From: Psychrobacillus sp. FSL K6-2836
Lineage (GTDB): Bacteria; Bacillota; Bacilli; Bacillales_A; Planococcaceae
DNA length: 64,000 bases
Assembly (NCBI RefSeq): GCF_038003085.1
Contig: NZ_JBBOOM010000001.1
Span: forward strand, 868,001-932,000
Direction of reading: 5' to 3'
Of the stretch, positions 17,059-25,209 are shown piece by piece. Below the pieces are notes generated by a model. The model made no database searches. It was not told the DNA's origin and saw only the letters and a program-made list of their open reading frames with translations. The translations under genes and the position numbers were made by a program. How positions within the stretch are numbered: position 1 is the stretch's first letter; each line of letters opens with the position of its first letter.

Positions 17059-17132
17059 CATGTCAAGCTTCGAAGTGTAAATTCGGTTTGAATAATTGAA
17101 AAATCACACATGCCAAGCTCACAATGTAAATA
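17059..17132 (+). repeat. Short direct repeat in the gap after the CotG-like gene
   Basis: CATGTCAAGCTTCGAAGTG at 17059 is echoed 50 bases later by CATGCCAAGCTCACAATG, each followed by TAAAT. This is the only structure besides terminators in the 332-base gap; function unknown. Confidence 0.4.
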
Positions 17133-17172
17133 AAGGTCTAGCTATTCCATCGTGGAAATAGCTAGACTTTTA
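17133..17172 (+). terminator. Rho-independent terminator downstream of the CotG-like gene
   Basis: Stem GTCTAGCTATTCCA/TGGAAATAGCTAGAC with one bulge, loop TCG, followed by TTTTATTT on the plus strand. It lies about 150 bases after the stop codon. Confidence 0.75.
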
Positions 17173-17261
17173 TTTAATGCTCTTTTATATCATAGAAAGA
17201 TATTAGCGACAAGGTTGCTTTACAATGAGATAATTCAAATTAGTCTACTTTTAAAATGTGA

Positions 17262-17304
17262 GAAAAGAAAAATCGCTTATCGGTATAACCCGATAGGCGA
17301 TTTT
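17262..17304 (-). terminator. Rho-independent terminator of the acidic 100-residue gene
   Basis: Minus-strand stem AAAATCGCCTATCGG/CCGATAAGCGATTTT with loop GTTATA, followed by CTTTTCT. Confidence 0.8.
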
Positions 17305-17317
17305 CAAATACTTTGAA

Positions 17318-17620
17318 CTATACATACAAATTAACACTGTTTCCTTTGCCATTTATTTCAGCAATTTTTGGAGATAAGTTTACTGGATTTGGATGAATAA
17401 AGCCTTTAAATAATGGTTGGATTGATGGTCTTTCTTTTTCCAGTAATTGCTCTTCTTCCTCTTCAAGAAGTTGTTCCTGCTCTTCTAAGTGATCATCAAA
17501 ACCAGATTTAAATTTTACATGTTGGATATTATCAATATAAGCAAAATTATGATCGTTCCCAATCATTCGATTAGCATAAACTTGCGATTGAATCGGTTGC
17601 ATTGGAAGAATATATCCCAT
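17318..17620 (-). CDS. Unknown acidic protein, probably sporulation-associated
   Basis: 100 residues beginning MGYILPMQPIQSQVYANRM. A central tract (about residues 43-62) is nearly all Glu, Leu and Gln (EEQEQLLEEEEEQLLEKE) and should form a short helix or coiled coil. No Cys, signal peptide or membrane segment. I do not recognise the family; the location between coat genes and spoVIF suggests a spore role, which is only context. Start: ATG at 17620 after GGGGGTGGAG; a longer frame to 17635 has no ribosome site. Own terminator downstream. Confidence 0.62.
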   Translation of the reverse strand: MGYILPMQPIQSQVYANRMIGNDHNFAYIDNIQHVKFKSGFDDHLEEQEQLLEEEEEQLLEKERPSIQPLFKGFIHPNPVNLSPKIAEINGKGNSVNLYV

Positions 17621-17715
17621 TTTCTCCACCCCCATAATATTATTCTATTTAGCTTTACCCCATTTTAATATGACTTAAACCTTTCATTCAATTATAATCT
17701 AAATATTCTATTAAA

Positions 17716-17961
17716 TTATAATAATTTTTGAATATCCGCCATACTCAATGAACTACCGCTCTGTAAAATAGAGCGTGTAAGTTCATCTTCTAACTCTTGA
17801 GAAACAGGTTTATTTGCTAGCTTGCCAACTTTACGTACAATTTTACGAACCTGTTTTTCATCCGTAAAATCAGCATATGAGATGGCATTGGCAAGCGTAA
17901 ATAGTTCATCCATTGATACACCAGTTTTATTTTCTATTGATTTAAAAAATGAATTTTGCAT
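17716..17961 (-). CDS. spoVIF: Stage VI sporulation protein F
   Basis: 81-residue SpoVIF (YjcC) homologue. In B. subtilis this mother-cell protein is needed for correct coat assembly and works with the late regulator GerE. Matching features: KSIENKTGVSMDELFTLANAI at the start, DEKQVRKIVRKV in the middle and NKPVSQELEDELTRSI at the end. No catalytic motif is expected. The ATG at 17961 is preceded by GAGGGGGAAAA. It follows yjcZ on the same strand with 33 bases between, so they may be cotranscribed. Position near cotZ/cotO agrees with the B. subtilis locus. Confidence 0.9.
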   Translation of the reverse strand: MQNSFFKSIENKTGVSMDELFTLANAISYADFTDEKQVRKIVRKVGKLANKPVSQELEDELTRSILQSGSSLSMADIQKLL

Positions 17962-17994
17962 AAATTTTCCCCCTCACATCTTTATAATTTTGGA

Positions 17995-18132
17995 TTAAGG
18001 GAAAAAGCTTCTACCAACAATGATTAATAATATAAATAATACTACGATTAGTACAAATGTAGAACTTTTGTTACCTCCGTACTCGTTTCCTCCGTAATAT
18101 CCAGGATAACCTCCGCCACAGTAGCCGTACAT
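17995..18132 (-). CDS. yjcZ: YjcZ-family small sporulation membrane protein
   Basis: 45-codon gene. The product has a Gly/Tyr-rich N-terminus (MYGYCGGGYPGYYGG) and a single hydrophobic segment at about residues 26-40 (FVLIVVLFILLIIVG) ending RSFFP, the exact layout of YjcZ/SspI-like 'YGYGG' small proteins common in spore formers. A strong Shine-Dalgarno GGAGGGAAAGGT stands just before the ATG. It lies 33 bases upstream of spoVIF and 66 bases after spoVAEb. Function in the family is not established; membrane insertion in the mother cell or spore is expected. Confidence 0.85.
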   Translation of the reverse strand: MYGYCGGGYPGYYGGNEYGGNKSSTFVLIVVLFILLIIVGRSFFP

Positions 18133-18198
18133 ACCTTTCCCTCCTCTCCTCTTCAACTTATTGTATGCAAGAGGTGAATAGAAAAAAGGGCGATTTAA

Positions 18199-18564
18199 CT
18201 AGTATCTTGTTTTCCGCTTTTGAAAAATGAATGCACCAATTACGCCAAACAAAATAGCTGCACTAATACCAGAGCTTGTTACCTCGAACATTCCAGTCAA
18301 AACACCTATCAACCCATGCTTCTCTGCCTCTGCTAATGCACCATGCGTCAAAGAGTTACCAAAGGAGGTAATGGGAACTGTAGCTCCAGCTCCTGCAAAG
18401 TCAATCAATGGCTCATACAGACCAAAACCATCTAATATAGAACCTAATACAACTAAAGTACTTAATGTATGTGCTGGCGTTAGTTTAAACACATCCATGA
18501 AGATTTGACCAATTACACATATTAATCCGCCAACAACAAATGCAGTAACTAATGAAGAAATCAT
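18199..18564 (-). CDS. spoVAEb: Stage V sporulation protein AE (SpoVAEb)
   Basis: Membrane subunit of the SpoVA channel that imports dipicolinate into the forespore and releases it in germination. 121 residues with three hydrophobic segments. The family motif [21 protein letters not shown] lies in the middle (residues ~64-85), nearly the same as in SpoVAC's second half. The ATG at 18564 is separated from the spoVAD stop by one base and uses the GAGGGG inside spoVAD's end; the longer frame to 18606 is discarded. The C-terminus ends in a basic KRKTRY. Last gene of the four-gene spoVA operon. Confidence 0.92.
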   Translation of the reverse strand: MISSLVTAFVVGGLICVIGQIFMDVFKLTPAHTLSTLVVLGSILDGFGLYEPLIDFAGAGATVPITSFGNSLTHGALAEAEKHGLIGVLTGMFEVTSSGISAAILFGVIGAFIFQKRKTRY

Positions 18565-18565
18565 C

Positions 18566-19573
18566 CTAACCCCTCTTTTCCATACGGCATTCAATGGCAT
18601 GAGCAATACAAGGGATTGTTTCCCCTTGTTGAAATGTTAAAGGAGACAGTAATGCCCCTGTAGCTACTAGCAAAACACGTTTAAAAAAGCCTTTTTTTAA
18701 CTGGTCATATATTTGACCAAAGAAAACAGTTGCGGAACATCCCGCTCCACTTGCACCTGCATTGAAAAACGTATCATTTCCATAGAACTGCGCTCCCGCA
18801 TCTTGAAGGACAACTCCAGTATTTTCATCTTCAAACATTTCCTTTAATATAGAAATTCCTATATTGCCTAAATCACCTGTCATGATTACATCGAAGTCCG
18901 CCATTTTACTGTTCGTATTCGTTAAATGACGCTCAATTGTATCCCTCGCAGCAGATGCCATGGCAGCTCCCATATGCAATGGGTTTGTCTGATGACTGTC
19001 CACTACTCTACCGATCGTAGCATGAGTGACAACTGGGGCGTTTTTTGTATCTTTTTCTAATAATGCAAAACCTGCTCCAGTCACAGTCCATTGGGCTGTT
19101 TTAGGTTTTTGCGATCCATACTCAAGTGGGTATCTAAATTGTCGCTCCACTGCCTGATGATGACTAGAAGCTCCGGCTAGTACTGTTTTCGCATTTCCCG
19201 AGTCCAGTAAAAGACTGCCAAGAATAACAGATTCCATCGAACTAGCACATGCAGAAAAAACACCTAAGAATGGGATAGCTAAGCTTCGAGCTGCAAAATT
19301 TGTCGGAGAAAGTTGATTGATGAGGTCGCCTCCTATTAAAAAATCCACTTTGTCTATCTGAGTATGCGCTTTTTTAACAGCCCATTGACATGTTTTTTCA
19401 ATCATACGAGAATTTGCCTGCTCATTCGTTTCACTTTTTTCCGTTTCTAATGGAAGAACTTCATCAAAAGAGTCAGCAAAAGTACTATCCTTTTCTACTG
19501 GTCCCACTACTATTCCGGTACTCGCTATGCAAATTTTATTGGTAAACTGTAGAGTTCCAAATGTATTTACCAT
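18566..19573 (-). CDS. spoVAD: Stage V sporulation protein AD
   Basis: Soluble, thiolase-fold component of SpoVA, bound at the outer face of the inner spore membrane and known in B. subtilis to bind dipicolinate directly. 335 residues, normal length. Landmarks: [12 protein letters not shown] near residue 105, where the thiolase nucleophile position is a Cys, [18 protein letters not shown] near 135, [13 protein letters not shown] near 163, and a Gly-rich [16 protein letters not shown] near 270. The start overlaps the end of spoVAC by 7 bases and the stop lies one base before spoVAEb, so translational coupling is likely. Confidence 0.95.
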   Translation of the reverse strand: MVNTFGTLQFTNKICIASTGIVVGPVEKDSTFADSFDEVLPLETEKSETNEQANSRMIEKTCQWAVKKAHTQIDKVDFLIGGDLINQLSPTNFAARSLAIPFLGVFSACASSMESVILGSLLLDSGNAKTVLAGASSHHQAVERQFRYPLEYGSQKPKTAQWTVTGAGFALLEKDTKNAPVVTHATIGRVVDSHQTNPLHMGAAMASAARDTIERHLTNTNSKMADFDVIMTGDLGNIGISILKEMFEDENTGVVLQDAGAQFYGNDTFFNAGASGAGCSATVFFGQIYDQLKKGFFKRVLLVATGALLSPLTFQQGETIPCIAHAIECRMEKRG

Positions 19574-20022
19574 GAAACCACACCTATATTCACTAATATT
19601 GTTTTAATGAGTGCAACGACAAATGCAGATAGAACACCGAATAGTATTACCGACCCTGCAAGCTTGAACATATTACCTCCAACCCCTAATACATATCCTT
19701 CTGATTTATGCTCTATAGCGGCTGATATTACTGCGTTACCAAATCCTGTGACAGGTACTGCTGAACCAGCACCGCCAATCTGCGCAATTTTTTTGTATAA
19801 ACCAGTTCCAGTTAGGATCATCGCGATAAATACTAACGTTGCAACTGTTGGATTAGCTGCAGTTCCTTCTGTAAAAGGGAAAAACCGCATATAAAAAAAA
19901 GTGATGAGTTGTCCAATAGTACAAATTATTCCCCCGACGATGAATGCTTTTAGTATGTTCATAAAAAATGGCACTTTAGGATTTTTTTCATCAACTATTT
20001 TTTGAAATTGTTGTTGGTCCAT
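19567..20022 (-). CDS. spoVAC: Stage V sporulation protein AC
   Basis: Membrane subunit of the spore SpoVA channel; in B. subtilis SpoVAC behaves as a mechanosensitive channel. 151 residues, with a short cytosolic N-terminus (DEKNPKVPFFMN) and about four hydrophobic segments. The conserved loop IGGAGSAVPVTGFGNAV is at residues ~95-112. The start ATG overlaps the stop of the upstream lipoprotein gene by one base (TAATG), and the end overlaps spoVAD. The order lipoprotein-AC-AD-AEb without AA, AB, AEa or AF resembles the core of the accessory spoVA-2 type operon. Confidence 0.95.
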   Translation of the reverse strand: MDQQQFQKIVDEKNPKVPFFMNILKAFIVGGIICTIGQLITFFYMRFFPFTEGTAANPTVATLVFIAMILTGTGLYKKIAQIGGAGSAVPVTGFGNAVISAAIEHKSEGYVLGVGGNMFKLAGSVILFGVLSAFVVALIKTILVNIGVVSW

Positions 20023-20414
20023 TATGTCTCTTCCTTTGATAATGATTTTATTTTTTCAATAGACTTTTTAAGATCTTCCTCTTTCAGCTTTTTCTCGATG
20101 ATGGATTCTACTTCCCACATAAGTTTTTGGTCTGCTGTGACTAATACTTGTTTTTCTGGAAATTGTTTTTCAATTTGTTTGGTAATTTTGTTTTCAATTT
20201 TTGTTTTATTAAAACGATCAAATCGGTTTATTTGAATGGCCACTAAAATATCTTCCTCGTTCATCACACCTTTATATCCGTGAATCGAATCTTGTTTTTG
20301 CATGATCGGCTTTAGTGAAGTGGAATTATCTGCAGGAAATATCACTTTTTCCTTCTCGCTCGAACAAGCGCCCAACAATAGAACCATTAGAAAAACAGTT
20401 ACGCTTTTTTTCAT
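20022..20414 (-). CDS. YhcN/YlaJ-family sporulation lipoprotein
   Basis: 130-residue lipoprotein: signal MKKSVTVFLMVLLLGAC with the lipid-modified Cys at residue 17, then the YhcN/YlaJ module with DILVAIQINRFDRFNKTKIENK (about 56-77) and KQVLVTADQKLMWEVE. Relatives sit in the inner spore membrane and influence germination. It is the first gene behind the sigma-G promoter and overlaps spoVAC by one base, so it is an integral part of this spoVA operon. The same gene occupies a similar place in the mobile spoVA-2 operons linked to heat resistance. Start ATG after AAGGAG (10 bases). Confidence 0.85.
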   Translation of the reverse strand: MKKSVTVFLMVLLLGACSSEKEKVIFPADNSTSLKPIMQKQDSIHGYKGVMNEEDILVAIQINRFDRFNKTKIENKITKQIEKQFPEKQVLVTADQKLMWEVESIIEKKLKEEDLKKSIEKIKSLSKEET

Positions 20415-20439
20415 ACGATTTACTTGCTCCTTTTTCGTG

Positions 20440-20468
20440 TAGTATGTACGCTGTCAGATGAAATATGC
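20440..20468 (-). promoter_or_regulatory. Sigma-G promoter of the spoVA operon
   Basis: On the minus strand GCATA (-35), a 17-base spacer and CATACTA (-10) fit the sigma-G consensus GHATR / CATnHTA at every position. It lies 26 bases before the lipoprotein ATG, so the operon should be transcribed in the forespore after engulfment. Confidence 0.8.
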
Positions 20469-20548
20469 AATTGGGTTACGAGATATTTGCCCTTATCAAG
20501 GTGATCTTCCTACATACGTTAGTAAGAGATGAAGAGGAGGTGAATTTA

Positions 20549-21067
20549 ATGGGTTGTGGAAATATAGGTGATGTTACTGACGAAAAACGTTCTAGAAATT
20601 GTGTTTGTGATGTTGTCCGCGCAATTAAAGACATTCAAGATCAAGCAACAAATGACGATTGCCCCCAATGTCCGACAAATTGTTTTCTAGAACCACTTGG
20701 AGGTCTTGTGAGTCCTGCTTCTAGACGCCAAGCTGACACACGAGTATTTATGTTATTAACAAAAGACGGAGATCCATTTAAAGCATTTTTCCGTGATAAT
20801 GATAGATTTGATTGTGATTGCATTTCTGTTTTCTTCCGTGTAGAAGATATCTTTGACGGTTGCTGTGCAACTTTACGAGTATTAGAGCCACTTGACAGAG
20901 AACGTCACGAAGTTGATTTATTGAACGATTGTGGAACAAAAGTCGATTTAAGAAAGCTTTGTAAAGTTCGAAATTTCAGATCAACTGGTAGTTGTGTTAC
21001 TGTAGACTTGGATTGTTTCTGTGCAATTGAATGTATCGCCGATGTATTTTTAGGTGTATGTGACTGA
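20549..21067 (+). CDS. cotZ: Cysteine-rich spore crust/exosporium protein CotZ/CotY (ExsY family)
   Basis: Structural protein of the outermost spore layer; relatives self-assemble into disulfide-linked two-dimensional lattices. 172 residues with about 20 Cys, including NCVCDVV, DDCPQCPTNC, FDCDCIS, DGCCATL, LDCFCAIEC and the C-terminal VCD. The middle has the family block RVFMLLTKDGDPFKAFF. The ATG at 20549 has GAGGAGGTGA 6 bases upstream; the longer frame to 20465 is rejected. Divergent from the spoVA operon, with a CATACGTT that could be a sigma-K -10 at about 20513-20520. Only one member of the CotY/CotZ pair is present in this window. Confidence 0.92.
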   Translation: MGCGNIGDVTDEKRSRNCVCDVVRAIKDIQDQATNDDCPQCPTNCFLEPLGGLVSPASRRQADTRVFMLLTKDGDPFKAFFRDNDRFDCDCISVFFRVEDIFDGCCATLRVLEPLDRERHEVDLLNDCGTKVDLRKLCKVRNFRSTGSCVTVDLDCFCAIECIADVFLGVCD

Positions 21068-21092
21068 TCGTTTCATCATTGTAGTGTCTATT

Positions 21093-21123
21093 CCGTTCGG
21101 GCCGAACCCGAGCGGTTTTTTTA
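21093..21123 (+). terminator. Rho-independent terminator of cotZ
   Basis: Stem CCGTTCGGG/CCCGAGCGG (one T-G type mismatch), loop CCGAA, then T8, 25 bases after the cotZ stop. Confidence 0.92.
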
Positions 21124-21137
21124 TTGGTGAAAGCTGG

Positions 21138-21239
21138 ATAAGAAAAATCAGATAAAAGCACTCCTGGTCCTTTGAGATCAAAAGCTGGTTGTGAGGCCCG
21201 TCAAAAGTAGCATCTCTTTTCTTGGTAATTTTACGGCGT
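21138..21239 (+). repeat. Dispersed intergenic repeat family 1, shortened copy D
   Basis: Starts AAGAAAAATCAGATAAAAG like the copies at 30024 and 36722 and ends with TTGGTAATTTTACGGC, matching their TCGGTAATTTTATGGC. The internal CGTTTTCGAAGTGC segment is missing and the hairpin is reduced to CTGGTTGTGA...TAGCATC. A deletion derivative. Confidence 0.6.
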
Positions 21240-21254
21240 CTAATACATTTCCAA

Positions 21255-21284
21255 CAAAAAAAGCTATCCTACAATAGGATAGCT
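21255..21284 (-). terminator. Rho-independent terminator of cotO
   Basis: Minus-strand perfect 10-bp stem AGCTATCCTA/TAGGATAGCT with a 3-base loop, then T7. Confidence 0.9.
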
Positions 21285-21289
21285 CACTT

Positions 21290-21655
21290 TCAATTTAATA
21301 TACTTCCCCGCCAAACAATTCTTTCGATTTCTTCTACGGGATACGTCAACAATTCTTCTGTACCGACTAGTAAAGTAACGGCATCTTCTTCCACTTTTTC
21401 CACTTCACCTTGTACAGATACTCCATCTTTTAGATGAAATACTAATGGTCGGTACACTTTTCGCTGAAATGGTTTTGCTAAAAAGTTCAATTTATCTCTA
21501 ATCGCTAGTGTCTTCACAGAGTAACTTTTTTGTATTTCATAAATCGATGTACTTTCATCTTGTAATTCGTAAGGAGCTTCAATTCGTTCATTTGGTGGTA
21601 GATGAAAGACAGGAGGACCTTTTATAAAGATTAAAGGATCATTAAATGAGTTCAT
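21290..21655 (-). CDS. cotO: Spore coat protein CotO-like
   Basis: 121 residues. The C-terminal two thirds match the CotO pattern: VKTLAIRDKLNFLAKPF, then KVYRPLVFHLKDGVSVQGEV, EDAVTLLVG and the closing YPVEEIERIVWRG. CotO in B. subtilis is a coat morphogenetic protein acting late in outer coat/crust assembly. The N-terminus (FIKGPPVFHLPPNER) is short compared with the B. subtilis protein. The ATG at 21655 follows AAGGA at 7 bases; an upstream GTG at 21661 is possible. Convergent with cotZ, as in the cotO-cotZ region of other bacilli. Confidence 0.78.
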   Translation of the reverse strand: MNSFNDPLIFIKGPPVFHLPPNERIEAPYELQDESTSIYEIQKSYSVKTLAIRDKLNFLAKPFQRKVYRPLVFHLKDGVSVQGEVEKVEEDAVTLLVGTEELLTYPVEEIERIVWRGSILN

Positions 21656-21708
21656 TAGCACATCCTTTTTCCTTTACTTTATGCAACTATCAAAAAATAT
21701 GATACAAA

Positions 21709-23073
21709 TTACAAAGATGAGATAAATATGGTAGCCAGTCCAAGGTAAATTAAAATACTTACTACATCATTAACCGTTGTGATAAATGGTCCTGATGCAA
21801 CTGCCGGGTCTATTTTCATTCGATGAATCAATAACGGTATGAAAGATCCCCCTAAAGTAGCAATAAAAATAGATCCAAAAATAGATGAACCTACCAATAA
21901 GCCAATTAGTAAATCATGTTTCCAAAAATATACTACTCCAACAACTAGTAAACCACAAATGAGTCCTGTTATAAGACCAGTACCAGCTTCTCTAAAAAGT
22001 AATTTCGTCTTACTTTGTTCTTCAATGTCTCCAGTGGCGATACCCCGAACAGCTACAGCGAGTGCTTGTGTACCACTATTACCAGCCATACCAGCAATTA
22101 AAGGAATAAAAACAGCAAGTAGTGCAACTTTATCTAGAGTTTGCTCAAAAATACTCATTAAATTTGCGGTAAACATTCCAAGGAACAATAAAATGATTAG
22201 CCATGGCAATCTTTTTCTTGCAGCCTGTAATGATCCTTTATCGAAGGTGTCCATGTTGGAAACCCCTGCAAGTTTCGAGTAATCATCCGATGCTTCTTCG
22301 TCTAATACGTCTAAAATATCATCTACCGTAACAATCCCAAGTAAGTGATTTTTAAAATCTACTACTGGAACGGCTAGAAAATCATAATCTTTTATCATTC
22401 GAGCTACTTCTTCTTGATCAACACTCACTAAAACACTGACTACCCGATCATTCATAACATCTTTTATCAATGTATCTTCATCTGCAATGATTAGATCACG
22501 AAGTGAAATAACTCCAGAAAGTTTATGATCATCATCCACAACAAATAAATAATAGATGGTCTCTGCTTCTGGTGCAGCACTACGCAAAATAGTCATTGCC
22601 GAGCGACATGTTGAATTTTCAGGAATTGCTACATATTCCGTAGTCATAATGGAACCAGCGGTATATTCTTCATAATGTAAAAGATCCTTAATTTCCTGTG
22701 CGGACTCCTTATCCATTATGTTTAAATAACTTGCGACTTGGTCTTTCCCTAACTCATTTAATACATCTACCGCATTATCCGTATACATATAAGAAAGCAT
22801 ATCGGCAGCGTAAGTAATATCCATTTCCTGCATAAATAAATTATATTGTTCATCATCAAATTTCGTCGCTTCGAATAGCTCAGATATTTCTTTAGGAGAA
22901 AGGTAATGATAAATTTTCTTCCTTAAATCAGGTCCCACCTTTTCAAAAAATATGGATTGATCATACGGATGAAGTTGCATAAATTCTTCTCTAAAATCGT
23001 CCATTGAATCATTTAATAAAAAATCAATTAAAATGGACTCCTCTAAAGGTTGTTGAGTCATTTCATCTTTCAC
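21709..23073 (-). CDS. mgtE: Magnesium transporter MgtE
   Basis: Mg2+ channel that closes when cytosolic Mg2+ binds its soluble domains. 454 residues in three parts: an N domain (about 10-125), two CBS domains (EYTAGSIMTTEYVAIPE at about 138 and MNDRVVSVLV at about 203), and a five-helix membrane domain from about 270. The membrane domain has the family pore motif AGMAGNSGTQALAVAVRG and the end GPFITTVNDVVSILIYLG. A GTG start at 23073 with GAGGAGGGG 7 bases upstream is preferred over the ATG of the longer frame at 23106, which has no ribosome site. No recognisable M-box riboswitch stands upstream. Confidence 0.93.
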   Translation of the reverse strand: MKDEMTQQPLEESILIDFLLNDSMDDFREEFMQLHPYDQSIFFEKVGPDLRKKIYHYLSPKEISELFEATKFDDEQYNLFMQEMDITYAADMLSYMYTDNAVDVLNELGKDQVASYLNIMDKESAQEIKDLLHYEEYTAGSIMTTEYVAIPENSTCRSAMTILRSAAPEAETIYYLFVVDDDHKLSGVISLRDLIIADEDTLIKDVMNDRVVSVLVSVDQEEVARMIKDYDFLAVPVVDFKNHLLGIVTVDDILDVLDEEASDDYSKLAGVSNMDTFDKGSLQAARKRLPWLIILLFLGMFTANLMSIFEQTLDKVALLAVFIPLIAGMAGNSGTQALAVAVRGIATGDIEEQSKTKLLFREAGTGLITGLICGLLVVGVVYFWKHDLLIGLLVGSSIFGSIFIATLGGSFIPLLIHRMKIDPAVASGPFITTVNDVVSILIYLGLATIFISSL

Positions 23074-23104
23074 ACTTTCCCCTCCTCTTGAGCGTTTGTC
23101 CCGC

Positions 23105-23400
23105 ATTAACGGACAGGACGATTAAAAAATCGCCACGTCCTGTGGCAACATCGGCACTAGTACGTCCTGTACGTCGTTAGACACCCACTTCAATGCTTGG
23201 CTTAAACAACAAAGCATAAGTGGGAGATAACAAAAAGTCCAACGTAGAACATAGACGAAAAAGCACCACGTCATGTGGCTTCGTCTATGTGACTCGCTTC
23301 CTGCGAGCCTCGGGCCAATACTATGGTTGGTCACTCAGGTATTGCCGCAGGACGCGGCGTTTTTTGCCTGAGTTCTATTTTTCCTTACTTATTGTATGGA
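23105..23400. other. Cluster of stem-loops with recurring GTCCTG motif upstream of mgtE
   Basis: The 385-base gap between rluD and mgtE contains several hairpins and no gene. Hairpins: ACAGGACG...CGTCCTGT near 23109-23142; CATAGACGAA...TTCGTCTATG at 23249-23289, with an inner GCACCACG/CATGTGGC; and ACTCAGG...CCTGAGT at 23333-23372, with an inner GCCGC/GCGGC. Small stems built around (A)CGTCCTG or its complement recur (23133, 23163, 23109, 23347). It does not match the M-box Mg2+ riboswitch. It could be an mRNA leader, a processed ncRNA or a repeat cluster. Confidence 0.55.
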
Positions 23401-23491
23401 GTATATAATAAATAAGCAATAAAAATATTCCCTAGGAAATAATCTATCATAATACTTTTTTAATATGAAATCCCACCATTCATCCTGTCAC

Positions 23492-24403
23492 TTAGGAATA
23501 ATTAGTGGGAATTAGTGCTTTCATATCTTGTGGAAAAGGAGCAACTAAATGAATATCCTCTTTTGTAAAAGGATGTATCAGGGTTAGTTCTCTTGCATGG
23601 AGTGCTTGTCTATCTATTAGCTGTAAATCGCCACCATATAAATCATCCCCAATTAACGGATGACCAATAGACATCATATGTACACGAATCTGATGGGTTC
23701 GGCCAGTGTGTAAGTGTAATCGCACATGTGTAAGCTTTTTTCCGAGTTTTTCAAAACGGGTCAACACTTGGACAGAAGTTTTAGCCTGTTTACCCTCAGA
23801 ATCGATAACTCGTTCAATAATGCTGCCATTTTTTCTACCAATGGGCGCGTCAATAAGAAAATCATCTTGCCTTATATGGCCATGAACGAATGCTTCGTAA
23901 GTTCTTGAAATTTGTCCTAACTTTTGCATTTCACTTAATAAATGATGAGCATGCCGATGCTTTGCTACACAAATGATACCTGAAGTGTCCTTATCTAACC
24001 TAGTCACAATATGTACCGTAGACGATAGCCCACTTTTCTCCATATAGCCAGCTATAAAATTTGCTAGTGTCCCGGTAGGATGCTCTCGAGAAGGAATAGT
24101 GCTAATTCCAGCAACCTTTGTAAGAATGAGGAGATCATCATCCTCCATTAAAATAGGGAACTCTACTTGCTGGGGGATTAATCCGCCACTTTTTTTCTCT
24201 GGTGGAAATGTAATCATGACTGTATCCCCAACATCTAATCTATGCCGCACTGTCTTCTCTTCACCGTTGACAGTAATTTTACCGCCTTCGTATTTAATAC
24301 TAGTCAATGCTTTTTTTGATATACCATATTGTCTAATTGCATCTCGAAGTAATTGTTGCGGTTCATTTATTTGAAATGTCAATTGGATTAACTCTTCTTT
24401 CAT
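23492..24403 (-). CDS. RluD-family 23S rRNA pseudouridine synthase (YjbO-like)
   Basis: Converts specific uridines in rRNA to pseudouridine. 303 residues: an S4-like N-terminal RNA-binding region (residues ~15-75, [20 protein letters not shown]) and a catalytic domain with the invariant [13 protein letters not shown] (Asp nucleophile near residue 140). Typical later motifs are [23 protein letters not shown] and [12 protein letters not shown]. The start overlaps the end of nadK by 4 bases, so translation is coupled in the relQ-nadK-rluD operon, the same order as yjbM-yjbN-yjbO in B. subtilis. The target uridine cannot be inferred reliably. Confidence 0.92.
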   Translation of the reverse strand: MKEELIQLTFQINEPQQLLRDAIRQYGISKKALTSIKYEGGKITVNGEEKTVRHRLDVGDTVMITFPPEKKSGGLIPQQVEFPILMEDDDLLILTKVAGISTIPSREHPTGTLANFIAGYMEKSGLSSTVHIVTRLDKDTSGIICVAKHRHAHHLLSEMQKLGQISRTYEAFVHGHIRQDDFLIDAPIGRKNGSIIERVIDSEGKQAKTSVQVLTRFEKLGKKLTHVRLHLHTGRTHQIRVHMMSIGHPLIGDDLYGGDLQLIDRQALHARELTLIHPFTKEDIHLVAPFPQDMKALIPTNYS

Positions 24404-25206
24404 ATTTCCAAATCACTATCGATAAATGAGGAATGTACTCTATGCCAAAATGGAAATGCTCTAAACCTAGCGAAGCGAACTTTTTCATCAGCAACTCGGT
24501 ACTTAATGGATTGAACATCTTTATGCAATAACTGAAGATGATCCACAGTTACCATGAAATCTGGTCCTTTCACGGGTTTTAGCAAACAAGAGTGATGTTT
24601 TGGTAAGACGAGTGATGAACCAACTGTACGGAAAACCCTATTGTTAATAGATGCAATTTCTGCAAGCTGAATAGCTTCTAACGAAGGATGCACAATCGCA
24701 CCACCAAGTGCTTTGTTATAAGCGGTACTTCCGGAAGGAGTAGACATACATAATCCATCTCCTCTAAAACGTTCAAAATGATCCCCGTTCAGCTCTACAT
24801 CCATTACTAAAGTAACGTCCGGTGATTTTACAGTAGATTCATTTAACGCCAAATAGACGGAACTATCTTCGCCATGTCTATAATTGATCGTTACCTCAAG
24901 TAAAGGGTATTCTATTACTTCAAATTCTTTTTTCGCTATACTAATGACTAGCTTTTCAATTTCTTCCGGTTTCCAGTCTGCATAAAATCCAAGATGCCCA
25001 GTGTGAAGCCCGACAAAAGCAACCGAAGTGGTTAAATGTTTATACTTATGAAAGGCATGTAATAATGTACCGTCGCCACCAATTGATAAGACAATATCCG
25101 GATTTTCTTCATCTATTATAAGTCCAAAATCTACTAGATATGTTTTTGCACTTTCCATTAATTGATTGGATAAATCATCATTTCGAGACAATATAAAAAA
25201 TTTCAT
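24400..25206 (-). CDS. nadK: NAD kinase
   Basis: Phosphorylates NAD to NADP. 268 residues, normal for the Bacillus NadK/PpnK. The phosphate-donor loop is [12 protein letters not shown] near residue 42-53, the NAD-binding NEST sequence appears as [10 protein letters not shown] near 120, and the family segment [21 protein letters not shown] is at about 148-168. No extra domain. Located between relQ (4 bases upstream) and rluD (overlap), so NADP supply, alarmone synthesis and rRNA modification share one transcript. Confidence 0.95.
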   Translation of the reverse strand: MKFFILSRNDDLSNQLMESAKTYLVDFGLIIDEENPDIVLSIGGDGTLLHAFHKYKHLTTSVAFVGLHTGHLGFYADWKPEEIEKLVISIAKKEFEVIEYPLLEVTINYRHGEDSSVYLALNESTVKSPDVTLVMDVELNGDHFERFRGDGLCMSTPSGSTAYNKALGGAIVHPSLEAIQLAEIASINNRVFRTVGSSLVLPKHHSCLLKPVKGPDFMVTVDHLQLLHKDVQSIKYRVADEKVRFARFRAFPFWHRVHSSFIDSDLEI

Positions 25207-25209
25207 GAT

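Noticed and set aside
23105-23491. M-box magnesium riboswitch upstream of mgtE
   Set aside because: None of the conserved M-box segments was found; the hairpins there are of another kind.
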